Source: Malachius bipustulatus
Lineage: Eukaryota; Arthropoda; Insecta; Coleoptera; Melyridae
Direction: 5' to 3'
Assembly: GCA_910589415.1 (NCBI GenBank)
Contig: OU342631.1
Coordinates: forward strand, 14,880,001-14,944,000
Length of the DNA stretch: 64,000 nucleotides
Shown: one piece after another, positions 1 to 12,100 of the stretch
How positions within the stretch are numbered: position 1 is the first letter of the stretch
Layout: each line of letters begins with the position of its first letter
Notes under the pieces: generated by a model
Told to the model about the DNA's origin: nothing
Database searches by the model: none
Seen by the model: only the letters and a program-made list of their open reading frames with translations
Position numbers and translations under genes: made by a program

Positions 1-297
1 AGTGGAGAAAAACGATTTGAATGAATCTTAACTACCTTGGTAATTAATGTTTTTATATTTTCTCATCAATACATGTTGGACTGGAACAACATGTAGCAGC
101 ATTTGCAACATTCCATAGCAGCATAGCAACATTGCACCAAAACTGGAATGTCTACAAATCTTTATTTAATTTGTAGACTTGACTTCCAAGAAGAAATTAG
201 GCATATGATTTCGTCTGTGTATTTCGTCTATGCACCTTCGTTGAATTTTACCTTTTTGTTAGACTCTTCGAGTTATAATCGAGTCCCGACATAGTAA

Positions 298-672
298 TTG
301 CCTACGCTATGGAAGCCTAATGAAATTTTCACGTCAGTCACGATAAAAAAAGTTATTAAATTCCATGCGACCGAAGCCAAAGACGTCATCCGTGTCGCCT
401 TTATTAGGGCTCGTCAGTTTGCAACATCGGTGATAGTGATAGGTGTGGCGATCGATCGCGAAACAACTAGAAACTTAATACAATCGTGGATATTGGATGG
501 AAGAATTATTAACCATATGATCGCTAAAGTGTCTGACTATAGGACAACTGTATTTTCACACCAAATGATCCAAACATATGGAAACAAGATAAAAACTAAT
601 AACATTAAGAGAAAAGTAATAAAACTTACAAACACCAAAAAAAAAAAAAAAACAATATCGCCTCCAATCTAA
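298..672 (+). other. open frame without ATG, unrecognised
   Basis: A stop-free frame of about 124 codons opens at TTG directly after a TAA and ends in a run of lysine codons made by an A-tract at about 638-651. There is no ATG at its head and no good splice acceptor in front. The middle (about 380-530) is less A+T-rich than its surroundings and could be an old coding fragment of a mobile element. I recognise no domain. Confidence 0.15.
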
Positions 673-961
673 GCGCCGGGTCTATCTAGGTATTTCCGAG
701 GGTATTTCGATCAAGGTAGGCATCAGAATTTCCCAAAGCGTTTTATTCAAAAATAGATAGGAATCTCCGATTCTTAAATCAATATTAGTTGCTTACCTAC
801 TCAATAATGGATCTATTTACAGTTACGCAGTGACGAAAATAATTTGAAGATCAACAATATCAAAATACTTTTTTTAGAAGAATTAATTCACTGAGAGTCA
901 TTCCTTACATTTCAAGGATCAGATCTACAAATACCAAACCTACGAATGGACTACGAATGAA

Positions 962-2593
962 CAAACTTACAAAATAGGCGGGAAAATTTCCTATACACCT
1001 GGGTCGTTGGAGCTTTAGTTTTCGAGATACAAGGTGTTCAAGTTCTTCGAAAAATTTATTATTTTTTGAATATCTCGAAATTTTAGATAGTTTGTTGTTG
1101 TATACTAATTGAAGTATTTGATTGAAGTACTCCCATTGAAAAATTATTCAATCCAGTGGCAGATATCTGGGTGTGTTGTTACTTTCTTTATTAAGTAATT
1201 TCTACGCCACTGACTTTAATGAAAATTTGTTATATACAGGATGTCCCAGCTTATTCCAAACGGTCTTTGTAGGCCAAACGATGGACTTTTTCAAAAAACT
1301 TTTTTGAAAATTCAAGTACAGGATCACAATGGCAATAATTTAAAATTATTTTGGAGTATACAGAGTGTCCCATATGACAGTGGCATATCAAAGTTATGTT
1401 TTTTTAAATGGAATACTCCTATGTTATTGCATTTTTAGATTGTCTGAGAAGAGAAAATAAGATTGACTTTTACAGTTGGTGTTTAAATTCAGAAGTTTTT
1501 GAGTTATAAACAAGTGAAAATCGTCATTTTTCAAGTTCAAAGCCCTGTACAACGAAAACGGCTGAAGATAGAGAAAAACGGCTTACATGTCCCTATTTTA
1601 CTTTTTCATGTACTATCCTATCATGGAGATAAAATGCTTATACAGGGTGATAAAAAATTTGAAAAATTCTGAGATTTCTCCACGCGTCGCCAAATAAAAA
1701 AATCAAAGAAAGTAAAAATTTTTCTATACCATAGCATAGTACATAAAAAGTTAAAATAGGGACATGTAAGCCGTTTTTCTCTATCTTGAACCGTTTTCAT
1801 TGTACAGGGCCTTGAACTTGAAAAATGACGATTTTCACTTGTTTATAACTCAAAAACTTCTGAATTTAAACACCAAATGTAAAAGCCAATCCTATTTTCT
1901 CTTCTCAGACAATCTAAAAATGCAATAACATAGGAGCATTCCATTTAAAAAAACATAACTTTGATATGCCACTGTCATATGGGACACTCTGTATACTCCA
2001 AAATAATTTTAAATTATGGCCATTGTGATGCTGTACTTGAATATGCAAAATTTTTTTGAAAAAAATCAATCGTTTGGCCTACAGAGACCGCTTCGAATAA
2101 GCTGGGACACCCTGTATAGTAAATGCCTCATGTTGTTTATGAGAGAAAAAGCATTGTCGGTTTTTGCTGCTTCCCGATACTTTGCAATATAGGAACCTGT
2201 TGGATGTAAAATATCCTAAAAATCAATGCTATTGAATTTTTACAAAAAGTAACCATTTTTGTGATCGTTCATGAAGAGTTTTGCATTAAAAAAAACTTGC
2301 ATGGGTTCCTATATTGTGAAATATCTTAAAAACAGTAAGTCCTACAGCAATAAATTAGGATGACTTTTCTCCTTTAAACAAAACTACCAAAAGTAACAAA
2401 TCTTCATTAAAATCAGTGGCGTAGTAATTATTTAATAAAAAAGGTAACAACACACCCAGATCTGCCATCAGATTGATTGAAGAATTTGTCAACTGGAGTA
2501 TCAAATGGTGTAGGAAATTTCTCGCCTATTTTTGCATTTCCTACATGTCCTTTAATTTTGTAACACCTATTCATTAACAAGTAACACCCTGTA
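962..2593. mobile_element. decayed 'GTTACTGAA' foldback MITE, split by another MITE
   Basis: The flanks 962-1234 and 2117-2593 match the two halves of the intact foldback element at 41714-42677. Shared stretches include the run reading CTGGGTGTGTTGTTA near 1168 and its inverted partner near 2440, and the right end GTAACACCCTGTA at 2581-2593. The left terminus is shortened compared with the 41.7-kb copy. The element is interrupted at 1235-2116 by a different foldback element, so it is the older insertion. It has no coding capacity; short open frames crossing it are chance. Confidence 0.8.
1235..2116. mobile_element. 882-bp foldback MITE ('TACAGGATGTCCCAGC' family)
   Basis: The two ends are inverted copies of each other: TACAGGATGTCCCAGCTT at 1235 and its complement ending CACCCTGTA at 2116. 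Arms of about 395 bp (1235-1630 and 1722-2116) pair almost throughout around a loop of about 90 bp. TA repeats flank both ends, so the target duplication is TA or TATA. It encodes nothing. The arm segment reading AGGGACATGTAAGCCG also occurs at about 4920, 40520 and 45230, so related elements are dispersed in the window. Confidence 0.9.
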
Positions 2594-2699
2594 TATCCAC
2601 TAAAATGAAAAAATATGATGTAAAAAAAGTAAGCACATTTACAAAATGGGGTTGTATACTTAATATTTTCAGTGGACGAATGTAAGAAATTGAGCAATA

Positions 2700-3330
2700 G
2701 ATTGACCTTAGATATAAAAGTTTCTATCTTTGGTGGGACAGTGTGATCATCTTTTGGTGAACCTTTTGCTGAAAATGATGGAATTGCCTAGTTCTTACAT
2801 CACGGGAAACTACAACGACAACTCTATTAAGAAAACATCCTGTTAAATAATATCAACTGGTTCTGTTTCATCAGAGAGGATTACCTGGTTTTGAAAATGT
2901 GTGTCAATAAATATCATCAAAGACCAACAAACATAAATTATATCTCGCAATCAGCTTAGGAAATCTAATCAACAGTGGTACCTTCTGCAGGGTTGGTATT
3001 TTTTTTACATTATTATCGAGAAAACAAAAAAAGTCAATTTGCTCAACGAATTCATCTCTGGATCAATGCTGTAGGGGACGTTTATTTATCTGGGTATTCA
3101 CTAAATTTGTTATTAAATTGTTGGTTCAAAATAAAGGTTCATGAAGAATTACCTAATTTGTTGCTAATTCTTCATGCTACTAATACATATGCATTAGGTA
3201 AAAAACTTCTTCCTGCAGACTTGCTTTATCTTGATGTTTTCATGCAAAGAAACAAAAAATCTAACAAAAAAAAAATGATTCAATCAGTAGTTTTGATGAT
3301 TTATTATAATAGAAGTCGAAATTAATTATT
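2700..3330 (+). pseudogene. possible decayed coding sequence, unrecognised
   Basis: Between 2975 and 3325 one frame stays open for 116 codons from a GTG, not an ATG. Its last 60 residues have a protein-like hydrophobic pattern (a leucine-rich stretch, then LPADLLYLD) before a lysine-rich end. Upstream, 2700-2970 has stops in all frames. The whole block sits just beyond the right end of the decayed foldback element. A remnant of a transposon or host pseudogene is possible. I recognise no family, and chance is a real alternative. Confidence 0.2.
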
Positions 3331-3774
3331 GTTAATGCGTGTTTCAACAGTCTACTAAACTGGTTAGCAGTCTATGTTATTACCTAATCGAAAAGCGAAG
3401 GGAAAACCAGTCCGAGTAATTATTATATTTTACCAAAAATTAATTTATTTAATTTTTAATCATCTTGCTTGTCATTATCATCATAATCATCTTCATAATT
3501 AGCTCCATATTCAGGTCATACTTAAAATCTATTTCACTATCTTGAAATAATAGGCACGAGATTTATTTGAGGTTGAAATTTAAAGAGCTAACCTATTTTA
3601 CCTAATGATTTTTTGTCTTATTCCCTTCAACTTATATTGTGATATTTTTTTGTATTATTGGTTATATTTTTCTTGTTGTATTTTGTATTGGGGAAAAGGA
3701 TGTTCTTCTTTAAATATTATTTCTATGGTTTATTTTCTTAGTAGAAGAGGTTATATTTTGATAACTAGATATAA

Positions 3775-3860
3775 GATTAGCAACCAGGAGCGTCAAGGGG
3801 TTACTTAAATCGTTGCTTATACACTAAAACGCATGGTTCGAATCCACTCTGGTCAGAAAA
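3775..3860 (+). other. tRNA-like B box, possible SINE head remnant
   Basis: An exact Pol III B-box/T-loop sequence, GGTTCGAATCC, lies at about 3835. A weak A-box-like stretch (TAGCAACCAGGA) lies about 58 bases upstream at 3777. The acceptor and T stems do not pair well, so this is not a working tRNA gene. The best guess is a decayed tRNA-derived SINE, or chance. Confidence 0.25.
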
Positions 3861-4052
3861 TATGTTTGAGCGATTAAGAAATAATTAGTGTTGTAAAAAT
3901 TTAATCGTTACAGCTATACCTCAATACTGAATTCAAATTATTATCATAATGGAACAAAATATAAAAATCTCTATTCTCCCTTCCTCTTTTTTTTTTGAAC
4001 CATTAAAAAAAATATTTGAAACTATCAGTTAATTGAAATTATAGTTTTCGAT

Positions 4053-4256
4053 GCATTATTGGAATGGTTACAACAATAAGTCGCAACGAAGAGTAATACC
4101 CCAGAATTTCAGGTCTTAATTTGGAGTTGGAGCAAAAAGGAGGAGCTATATTTTGAATCAATGTATATGTACTAATGCAGCCATTTTTGTTCTTACCAAA
4201 TTTGAGACTTGAAGTCTTGGGATAATACTCTTCGTTGTGATACCTTTCCAATGATG
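4053..4256. repeat. 204-bp imperfect inverted repeat
   Basis: The left end (CATTATTGGAATGG, then CAACGAAGAGTA) is complementary to the right end (TACTCTTCGTTGTGATACC, then CCAATGATG), with a central loop of about 60 bp. It resembles a small foldback MITE. No target duplication is clear. The short minus-strand open frame inside is a by-product. Confidence 0.5.
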
Positions 4257-4795
4257 TAAGTATATCGCAAGACCATACTTCTGTAGTTTCTTGTTTTTTT
4301 TTTTATCAATATTGTGCTACTATTTTGTTATCCCTCTAAATCGGGACTAGAAATTTTAAAATAATAATATTCTTTGACATGAGACCTTTTCAATGATGTA
4401 CGCAAGACTATTCATATACTTTCTGTTTCAAAAAATAATCTAAGATGGCGTACCACCTCAATAACAATGAATACAATGAATATAGTTTGTCTGAATCGTT
4501 CAAAAAAATATAGAGGAGGGTATTTTAATAAAGATCGGCACTGTACTGTACCTATATTTACTCGTATTGTGAGGATGGTTTGGGTCGAAAAAAGTTACAT
4601 TGCAGTTAAAATTCCCCCTCCCTATAACGTCCTTGTTTGCATATGTATACAAATCAGAAGATTCAGTCAAATCAGATTCAAATCAGTGTTTGGACGATAT
4701 CTCAGGAACCGTTTGAGATATAGGTAAAACTGAACTTTTTTACACATCTTAACATTAACATTGTTTACTTTTTGAGCGCTATCTTAATTTTTCTT

Positions 4796-5330
4796 TTCAT
4801 ATGGCAGTGGCGTAGATTTTAGGGTTACTTGAAAATTTTAAAATTTTTTTGGCACTATATTAATACTTTTTAAAACCTATATTAAAACAGTACTGGGATA
4901 AAACATGAAAAGTTAGGATAGGGACATGTAAACCGTTTTTAGATATCTTGAGCCGTTCTAGTTCTAGACTGCTCTGAGAAAATGTTCGATTTTCACTTGT
5001 TTATAACTCATAAACCGCTCAATCTAAATTCCAATGGTTGTACCGAATTGTATTTCTAAATAATTTACCTGCTCAATGACACCAAAATAAGCCTAGGCTG
5101 CCATTAAAAAAAATCAAGATGGCGGCCTCAGACAAAACAAATGAAACTCAAATCAACGTATGGGTATTTATGTGTAATTCAACCCCACCAAATGTCAAAT
5201 CTAAATGTCAAACCCCCTCTGCGTAATCCCGCTTGGTGCAATACTTTTTACGCACCCTATATATCGTCAAATAACTTTAAAAAAAAATTTTGACACTCTG
5301 TATCTCGAAAAATATGCATTTGCGAACCCA
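4796..5330. repeat. half-copies of dispersed foldback repeats
   Basis: The segment 4900-5010 (GGGACATGTAAACCG, then CACTTGTTTATAACTC) matches one arm of the 1235-2116 element. The segment 5236-5320 (ACACTCTGTATCTCGAAAA) matches the repeat at 31610-31660. No partner arm follows either of them, so both look like truncated copies. A short ATG frame with a strong start context (AAGATGGCGGCC at 5115) lies between them and runs 34 codons; it is probably part of the repeat. Confidence 0.5.
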
Positions 5331-5887
5331 GGTTAATTAACTCATTTAAAACATATACATACGTTGATTTGGAAAATTTTATGCCTACGATGTCTACGAT
5401 GTCTAGGAGAAAATAAGAAGTAAGTAATGCGCAAGAACACAAAAATTATGTAGGAGCATAAAAATGTGTTCAATACCGATCAGTAATCAAACTTTCTTTT
5501 GCGGCTGTGCCTAGATCATTTTTCTCTTATACTTCGCAAAAATGTTTTACTAATGATTCTTCTTACTCATTAAAAAATTATTTACCGGTAAAGTCATTGG
5601 GTGAAAACAAATATGAGTTGTCTAGAGAAAAAATTTAAAACTAAGAAAATTGTTCAAAGAAATGAAGTAGATTAACAATACAAGATGCAGAAGCTACAAA
5701 AAAGATCATGATGTGAACTCTAAAGATATAAAGTCATTATTTGATACACTTTTTATAAGTCATATACCTACAACATATAACAATATTACAAATAATTATT
5801 ATCAAACAAAAGAAAAATGCAATCTTCAAAAATGTATAAAAAAATTACTTACTAAACGACATTTTCGTTGTCTGTTAATAACTTTGA

Positions 5888-6061
5888 AACACAAATATCG
5901 CCGGTAGTTATAAGAAGCAAGGTCAACTCAAGAAACCACTGACTTCTTCTCCACGACCTCAAACGATACTGAATTCTGATCAAACTGGTAAGACAGGACC
6001 ACCTGATTTACACCTCACCGCAAGAACTAAAATGGTAATTCCGGAGTTTGCGCATGTATAA
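5888..6061 (+). other. possible exon fragment, unrecognised
   Basis: This is a 57-codon open frame with protein-like composition (lysine, proline, threonine and serine; includes KKPLTSSPRPQTI) and more G+C than its surroundings. A fair splice donor, ACTG|GTAAGA, occurs inside it at 5990. There is no ATG and only a weak acceptor upstream (near 5905-5914). It could be an exon of a host gene ending in phase 1, or a transposon fragment. No family is recognised. Confidence 0.2.
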
Positions 6062-7341
6062 ATACTGTCTTAATCACTTATCTTCCTAAACTCATCAAAA
6101 AACAATCTCGGAAAGTAGATGGGTCGATATTCTAGTGTTTACATACATATACACTACATAACATATAAGTGAACGAAGGTAGTCCTACTATAATACGTCA
6201 TACATGTGGTCAGATGTAGGTACCAATCACCAATCACTATCACTAGTCATCAGTATAGTCAGTCACTATAGTGGTAATGTATTGTGCAAGTAGAGAGATA
6301 GATGAAGGTCGATAAAACTTGTGCATACCTACCACATGCGATTATATTATTAAAAATTCTTCAGCAGAACGATGTTGTAACTTTTATCGCTTCTAGGTGT
6401 ACATAGTGTGACACGTCATTGTTGATGGGTGAAAAAATTGAAAGTCCATGCAGTTCTTTGACCTGCCAAAATCCTCCTTTTACAGAATTCAGTGGGCATA
6501 TCGCGATTTGCTGGCTAATTTAGGATTATCGTACCTGCATGAGATGCCGAACTCATAATTAGATTTTCTCAGTTTTTATTGAAACTGATCATGACGTTGA
6601 TGTGATTTATTTTGTGATAATGGTAGGTACCTGCGCTTACTTACATTTAATTGCTTTGGTGGAGATATTTATATTAGCGCAGTAATTTTTCATGAATTCG
6701 CTATGTAACTCAAAAATTTAGAGTAACAATTTTCGAAGGTCATAAAAATACTTGATGGTAAAAAAATTGCTGTAAGAAACCAATGACGATTCCTGGATAT
6801 TCATAAAATAATAAAAATATTTTCCAGTTAAATTAAGAACCGGTCAAATTCTTTGACAAACGTTACACTTCATCTCCTGAATTCCATGCAGAAACATTTT
6901 TTTATATAAAAATTCAACTGATGGTCCAATTTACTGAATTGTGTTTTATTTGATTTTCGTGTTCCAGAAAAAATCAATGAAATAATTATTTACAATGAGG
7001 TCGAATGAAAAATTATTTTAGCTTAAATTTTTTATATTACGAAGTAGCGTAGGGGAGAAGCCATTATTAAAGTAAAATAGGCAATTTTGTAACAGAATAT
7101 GAGTGAAGAATATATAACAACCAATCAATAAACTGATTTACAATCAATTGAAACTAATATAAGCTCAAGTTCTATAAAACTAAAAGTGACTTGTTTCGAA
7201 ACGAAAACCTTGTATGATGGGAATTATAACACTTTCTTTCATCATTTAGCGAAAGGTATATACCTAACTGGTGCGATTAACGTAAATTCAAGGGCACAGA
7301 TGTAAAAAAGAAATCTAAAGAATTAAAACGCTTTGTTTCAG

Positions 7342-7431
7342 AGATGTGCTCAAGAAATTCAGCACTGTTACCTAATGAATGAAAGAGGAAAAATTGCTGA
7401 AATAATTAAAAAGCTAGCTCCCTTGCAATGA
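7342..7431 (+). other. possible 3'-terminal exon with poly(A) signal
   Basis: A splice-acceptor-like sequence, GCTTTGTTTCAG, ends at 7341. One frame then runs 29 codons (starting RCAQEIQHCYLMNERGK, ending in KKLAPLQ) to a TGA at 7429-7431. An AATAAA poly(A) signal follows 18 bases later, at 7449. A second frame through the acceptor is also open, for 13 codons. Acceptor, short coding piece, stop and poly(A) signal are arranged as in a last exon, but no upstream exon can be joined with confidence. Confidence 0.25.
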
Positions 7432-7769
7432 AGTGGCATTTCTATAGTAATAAATAGTAATTATTATAAATTAAAAAATGATTTAATCTAAAATTGAGTG
7501 TAATAATTATTGCGAAAAGAAGAAAAGTCTTAATTTTATTATGAAATATAAAATTTTTTGTAATTTCTTCTTACTCGTCGATTTTAGGGATAGATATTTT
7601 TCTTGCTATTTCGCCTCCAAAGTTTACTTCATAGAATAATAATTATTAGGCAATCAATTTTGTCTAATGTTGTCAAAGACTTTATAGGTGTTCCTGACTT
7701 TTAAATTTTCCCTCCTCTATCCTGGGATCTATCCAGAGGCAACTTTCGGGTGTGTTAATGCTCTGCTGT

Positions 7770-7955
7770 TGCCCCAGAGAGAGAAGAGTTATTTCCTTTG
7801 TTGTGTTTTGTCCAAATACTAAACTCTCTTTTAGTTAATTACAAGCACTGGAAATCGCCAAGATATCAAAATCTGGCCAAATCATAGAAACACTTGAAGC
7901 TGGCTGTATGCACAATGGTGCCCAAGCCATAGAAATAGAAGAAGAAGAAGAACAT
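7770..7955 (+). mobile_element. possible retroelement 3' tail ending in (GAA)n
   Basis: A stretch with more G+C than its surroundings ends in GCCATAGAAATAG followed by five GAA triplets at about 7937-7951. Ends of this form, with the repeat as tail, are common on LINE and SINE copies. No reading frame or Pol III box supports a closer call. Confidence 0.25.
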
Positions 7956-8423
7956 CTGGAACATTTTTAATTTCAGTACCCTATAGAAATTCTGCACTTC
8001 CCAAAAATATTTTCCTAAAAGCCGTCTTAAAATTTGCCATTTTTATTTAACTGAACAGGAAAATACCTGTTCAGAAAAAAATACTGTGAAGAGATAACCA
8101 TAAAAATAAAGTTTAAAAAAACTTATAAAATATGCTGCGCAACTAAGTATAAACTACACAAAAAATTTGCCCGAATAAAAAAATTTGAACAATGAATCAG
8201 GCCAAAAAAAAAAAGTTCTGCGAAAAATACTAGCAAAAACTAGCAAAATATATCATCAGCAAAATATTATTGCATACAAAATCTCTCCTACGAACTACCA
8301 CGTCAGAAAATATATCGAAATAACACCCGCGAACAGTAGTAGAGAGATCTAGAAAAATACCGTCATTACAAAAATTACAGCGGAAAAGATCCCATTAGTG
8401 CAAATTTTAATAAAATGTACACG

Positions 8424-9156
8424 ATATTTGTTTGTCCGTGATTTGTCCAGGTTTGGCCAACCATAATATAAATTTGTCCACGAAAACCTTAAAAAAAAGT
8501 TACCAAATTTTTAATTTTCCGGTAACTTTTTTTCGAATGATGAAGAATCAAAAATTTTGGTTTGACAAACATGGACAAATCGTGGACAAGAGAATGCCGT
8601 TTGCATTTTATAAAAATTCGCACTTTGCGGAGTGCCAATTTTTCTGTCGTCATTAATTTTCAAGCGGCATTCGTTTGACCACGATTGGTCCATGTTTGTC
8701 TAACAAAAATTTTCGTTTGTACACCCTCCAAACTAAAGTTAAGAACAAACAATAAAATTGCCCGGAGCATCAAATGCGATTTTTTTTAAATATACCAAAT
8801 CCGAATTTTTGTAAAATTCAAACGGCATTCGTTTGTCGTGAAAATATTTCAGTAATTTTCAAACGATATAAACGTGTATCCACATTTGTCAACCCGAAAT
8901 TTTTGTTCGTCTTCTGCAAAGAAACGGAATAACTAAATTTAAATAATTAACAGCCTGCACCAAATTGGAATCTTTATCAATATTTTTGTCAATAAAATTC
9001 AAAATCGTTTGTTCACGATTGTCCACATTTGTCCAACCAAACCAAAATTTGTCTGCCCCTTAATTTTTTTTAAATTAATTTGGTCGCTACTTTTTATTGG
9101 AGGGTGAAAAACGAAAATTCTGGTTTGACAAACGTGAATAAATCATGGACTAACAA
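8424..9156. mobile_element. foldback element built of TTTGTCC modules
   Basis: Words of the type TTTGTCCACGATTTGTCC recur at about 8430, 8660 and 9010 in one orientation and at about 8560 and 9120 in the other. The ends (TTTGTTTGTCCGTGATT at 8428; complement AATCATGGAC... near 9140) are inverted copies. An inner palindrome spans about 8555-8710. The overlapping open frames on both strands at 8432-8693 are two faces of that palindrome and not genes. No transposase is present. Confidence 0.55.
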
Positions 9157-9159
9157 TTT

Positions 9160-12100
9160 TGAATTATATTGACTAGCCCTAATTACCAATCGTCCGCTTA
9201 CTGCCAAAACCAAATAAATGCCAAAAATATGATTCGGCGAGTAATGTTATTAAAAACACTGATATGATTCATTTTGGATGTGGACATAAAAGTTGAAGAG
9301 ATTTTATGGAATTTTGATTCACCTTTTTTTTACAAGAAATATAAAATTGTCGAAAAACTTTGTAAGTTCATCTACTTTTATTAGTTTTAAATAAAATTAG
9401 TTTTATTTATTTATTTTGGTTGAACAAATAATCTCAAAATGGATACTTGGAGTTATAAAAGTTGTCTTAATAGTGTTTTCAACTCATTTTTTCACATTTC
9501 GTCACTTAGCCGGTTTCAACAGTAAGCAGAGAGAATCATAAATCCGTGTGTAGGTAGATACCCACCTAGTTTTGATCAATCAAAAAACTAAAAATTTATC
9601 TAAGAAACCAAATTTTCGTTTGGCGTATAATTTCGATTTTCAAGGTCGATTAATCACATTGTCACGAACTCAGCGATTCCAGTAACAATAATTTGCTATA
9701 AATGATATATTACAAGCTTGTATACAATGATTATTATGCAAAAAAAATCAATAACCTAACAAAATTTTCCCATTTCCTGGCAGCATAATTTTAATTATTA
9801 TTAGGAATGTTATAGGTACGCATGTGAATTACCTATACCAATTTTTTTATGGCCATAATAATAGATATCTCAACTTTTAATTTATCTGGTCGTAAACTTT
9901 TTTAAATCTACACTACTTATACACATGCACGCATGCACCTAACACTTAAATAATTAATTAATACTTTGTCCATGGAATTTTACGACAAATAGGTAGAAAC
10001 CTATCGTATTACGATAAAGATCAATTCGTTTCCTTAATTATTTAACTTTAATATTGTTCAAAAATTTATTTCTTGTCTAGAATTAGGTAAATTTTATATT
10101 TCTTTCAGTGACATCCTATTTAGGGAAGTAATAACAAGCTTTTCGTACCTATGGAAAATCTCAGAAAAATTTATAATAAATTTTCCAAGTATTCAAAGGT
10201 TATACGCACCTAGTGCTGAATTGATAGTTGAGTAAAAAAAAACATACTCGAAGATCTTTTTAATAACTTGCAAGCTATGACAATTATTTTATTCGTATCG
10301 ATTGGATAAATAGTAATGACAATAATTAGGGGCCTAGCCTTGGAGGAAATTTTAATAACACGCTCATTAACATTACCTAACTATGTTTCACATTATCCAA
10401 CTAGCTACAAACTGAAATTATGAAAATGTACCTACCTACTAGTGTTCTTTTTTACATAAATATCGAACATAATAATTAATTTGAATAATTAGTTATGTCG
10501 TATTTAAATATTTTTCCTGATAATTGCATTCGATATGTTTTTACTATTAGTTTAAATAATCGTATAGGTACATCAAAGGATCTCCATATCAACATAATAT
10601 TATGTAGTCCGAATTATAAGGGGGTAAATAAAGGTATTTAAAATGTTCAATATTTTGTATGTAGCCCCAAAAGTATTCAATAATAAAGCTAGATTCTAGA
10701 AAAAACCTACGTGACATATCTCTCATAGACCCACCTATTAGTTATGTCACGGAAACCTGCTAATTTTATAAGAATGGTAGTTAAATAATGTTGATTACGA
10801 CTGGGGGTTGAGAAATGTAATAATCTTCCTTAATGACTTACTTATTCATGATCATAAGTAAACAATTAAGTGTAATGACAACTTAATGAATTGGATGTTT
10901 TAGTCCCTATCGGTAAATAATGAAGAATTCTTGAATTTCATTTAATTTACGCATTTAAAAAAATTGAAGCAGAATAAAACATTATGAAGAGAAATAATTA
11001 TTACATAGGTACTTACTTCCATTTAAAACATGAGAAAATTAATTGTCTTAATTCAATGGATAATCGCGCTGTTGAAATACACACATACTTAGTGAAAACT
11101 AGGATCTTAGATACATACAGTGACCGTCAAAATGTTGGCATCATAATTTGTCTGGTCAAAAAAACTTTATCAATAAAAAAATCTGCATGCTTGAAAACTT
11201 ATTTTGCCGTAATCAGATACATAAACAAAGTAGTAATTTTTGTACAAGATATCAATTTAAGCCTATTTGATAGTCTCATGGTCCAAAAACTTATAATCAT
11301 TTCTTCAAACAAAAAAAATTTTCATTTTTTTTAATGTTTTAAAAATTTGACTTGCTAAGATCTAATTCCAAATTTTAATATTTTTTAATGTAAGCTTTCA
11401 AGACTTATTATTGTAATGGACCACGAAAATTGTTAATTATTACTTCACATATCTTTAGATTGGTCAAAAAGTGATATTTTATGACAAAGTTGACTTTTTT
11501 GATGCAATGCACTTTTATTCTCTTCTCTTTCCACGTCTAATAAGGTGGCACCTAACAAAAAAAAACAGGGAAGCTAGAAAGAGCTACGTAAAATTCTTGA
11601 AATTATTATTTTCAACGGTTACACATAATAAAGGCTTCGACGATCCGCGAAAAAAATATATTTAAGCAGCAAATCGACCAGTGTATTCAGGAAGAGTGAG
11701 AAACAAATAAGAACTTTCGTTCTTCTTGAGTTTTGTTTAGCATGAATGATGGGAAGAAGCTTCTACAGAAATTTCAATGTCCCTTCGTGAGCAAAATGGG
11801 GCTATATCTACAGCCCCATATAGTCATAGCTTTAGCAGGAACAAAAAAATTCCTACCCCGAAAATTTATCAAGCAAAGAGAAGAAAATAAATGATTGACG
11901 CAGCAGATCAAATATCCGGGTGTATGCTGGACAACCTGGAAGAAATGCATGGTATCCTTCACCAAATGAACGTTCAAAGAATGAAAATAGTTTGCCAAAC
12001 GTTACTTTTCTGGACTAGGGAAAGTAATTGAACTTTATACGTGGTTGAAATATTATTAATAGATACCAATTATCATTAAAAACTATTATTGCGTTTAAAA

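Larger units (their letters stand above)
5460..8420. other. mostly featureless A+T-rich intergenic or intronic DNA
   Basis: Apart from the two weak exon candidates and the GAA-tailed fragment listed separately, I see no gene, long inverted repeat or transposon terminus here. The segment 6170-6300 is rich in TCAGT/CACTAT words but shows no ordered promoter. Confidence 0.5.

Noticed and set aside
2428..2697. 89-codon minus-strand frame
   Set aside because: Most of it lies in the right part of the decayed foldback element; it has no domain or splice signals.
3430..3540. Acidic minus-strand peptide (YEDDYDDNDKQDD then stop) as a possible C-terminal exon
   Set aside because: It comes from a GAT-rich simple stretch, has an in-frame stop just before it and no convincing acceptor.
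8432..8693. Overlapping frames of 74 and 60 codons on opposite strands
   Set aside because: They lie on an inner palindrome of the TTTGTCC foldback element.
10984..11334. 116-codon ATG frame
   Set aside because: Its composition matches the A+T-rich background (many Ile, Lys, Asn, Tyr), with no motif, no splice signal and no promoter.
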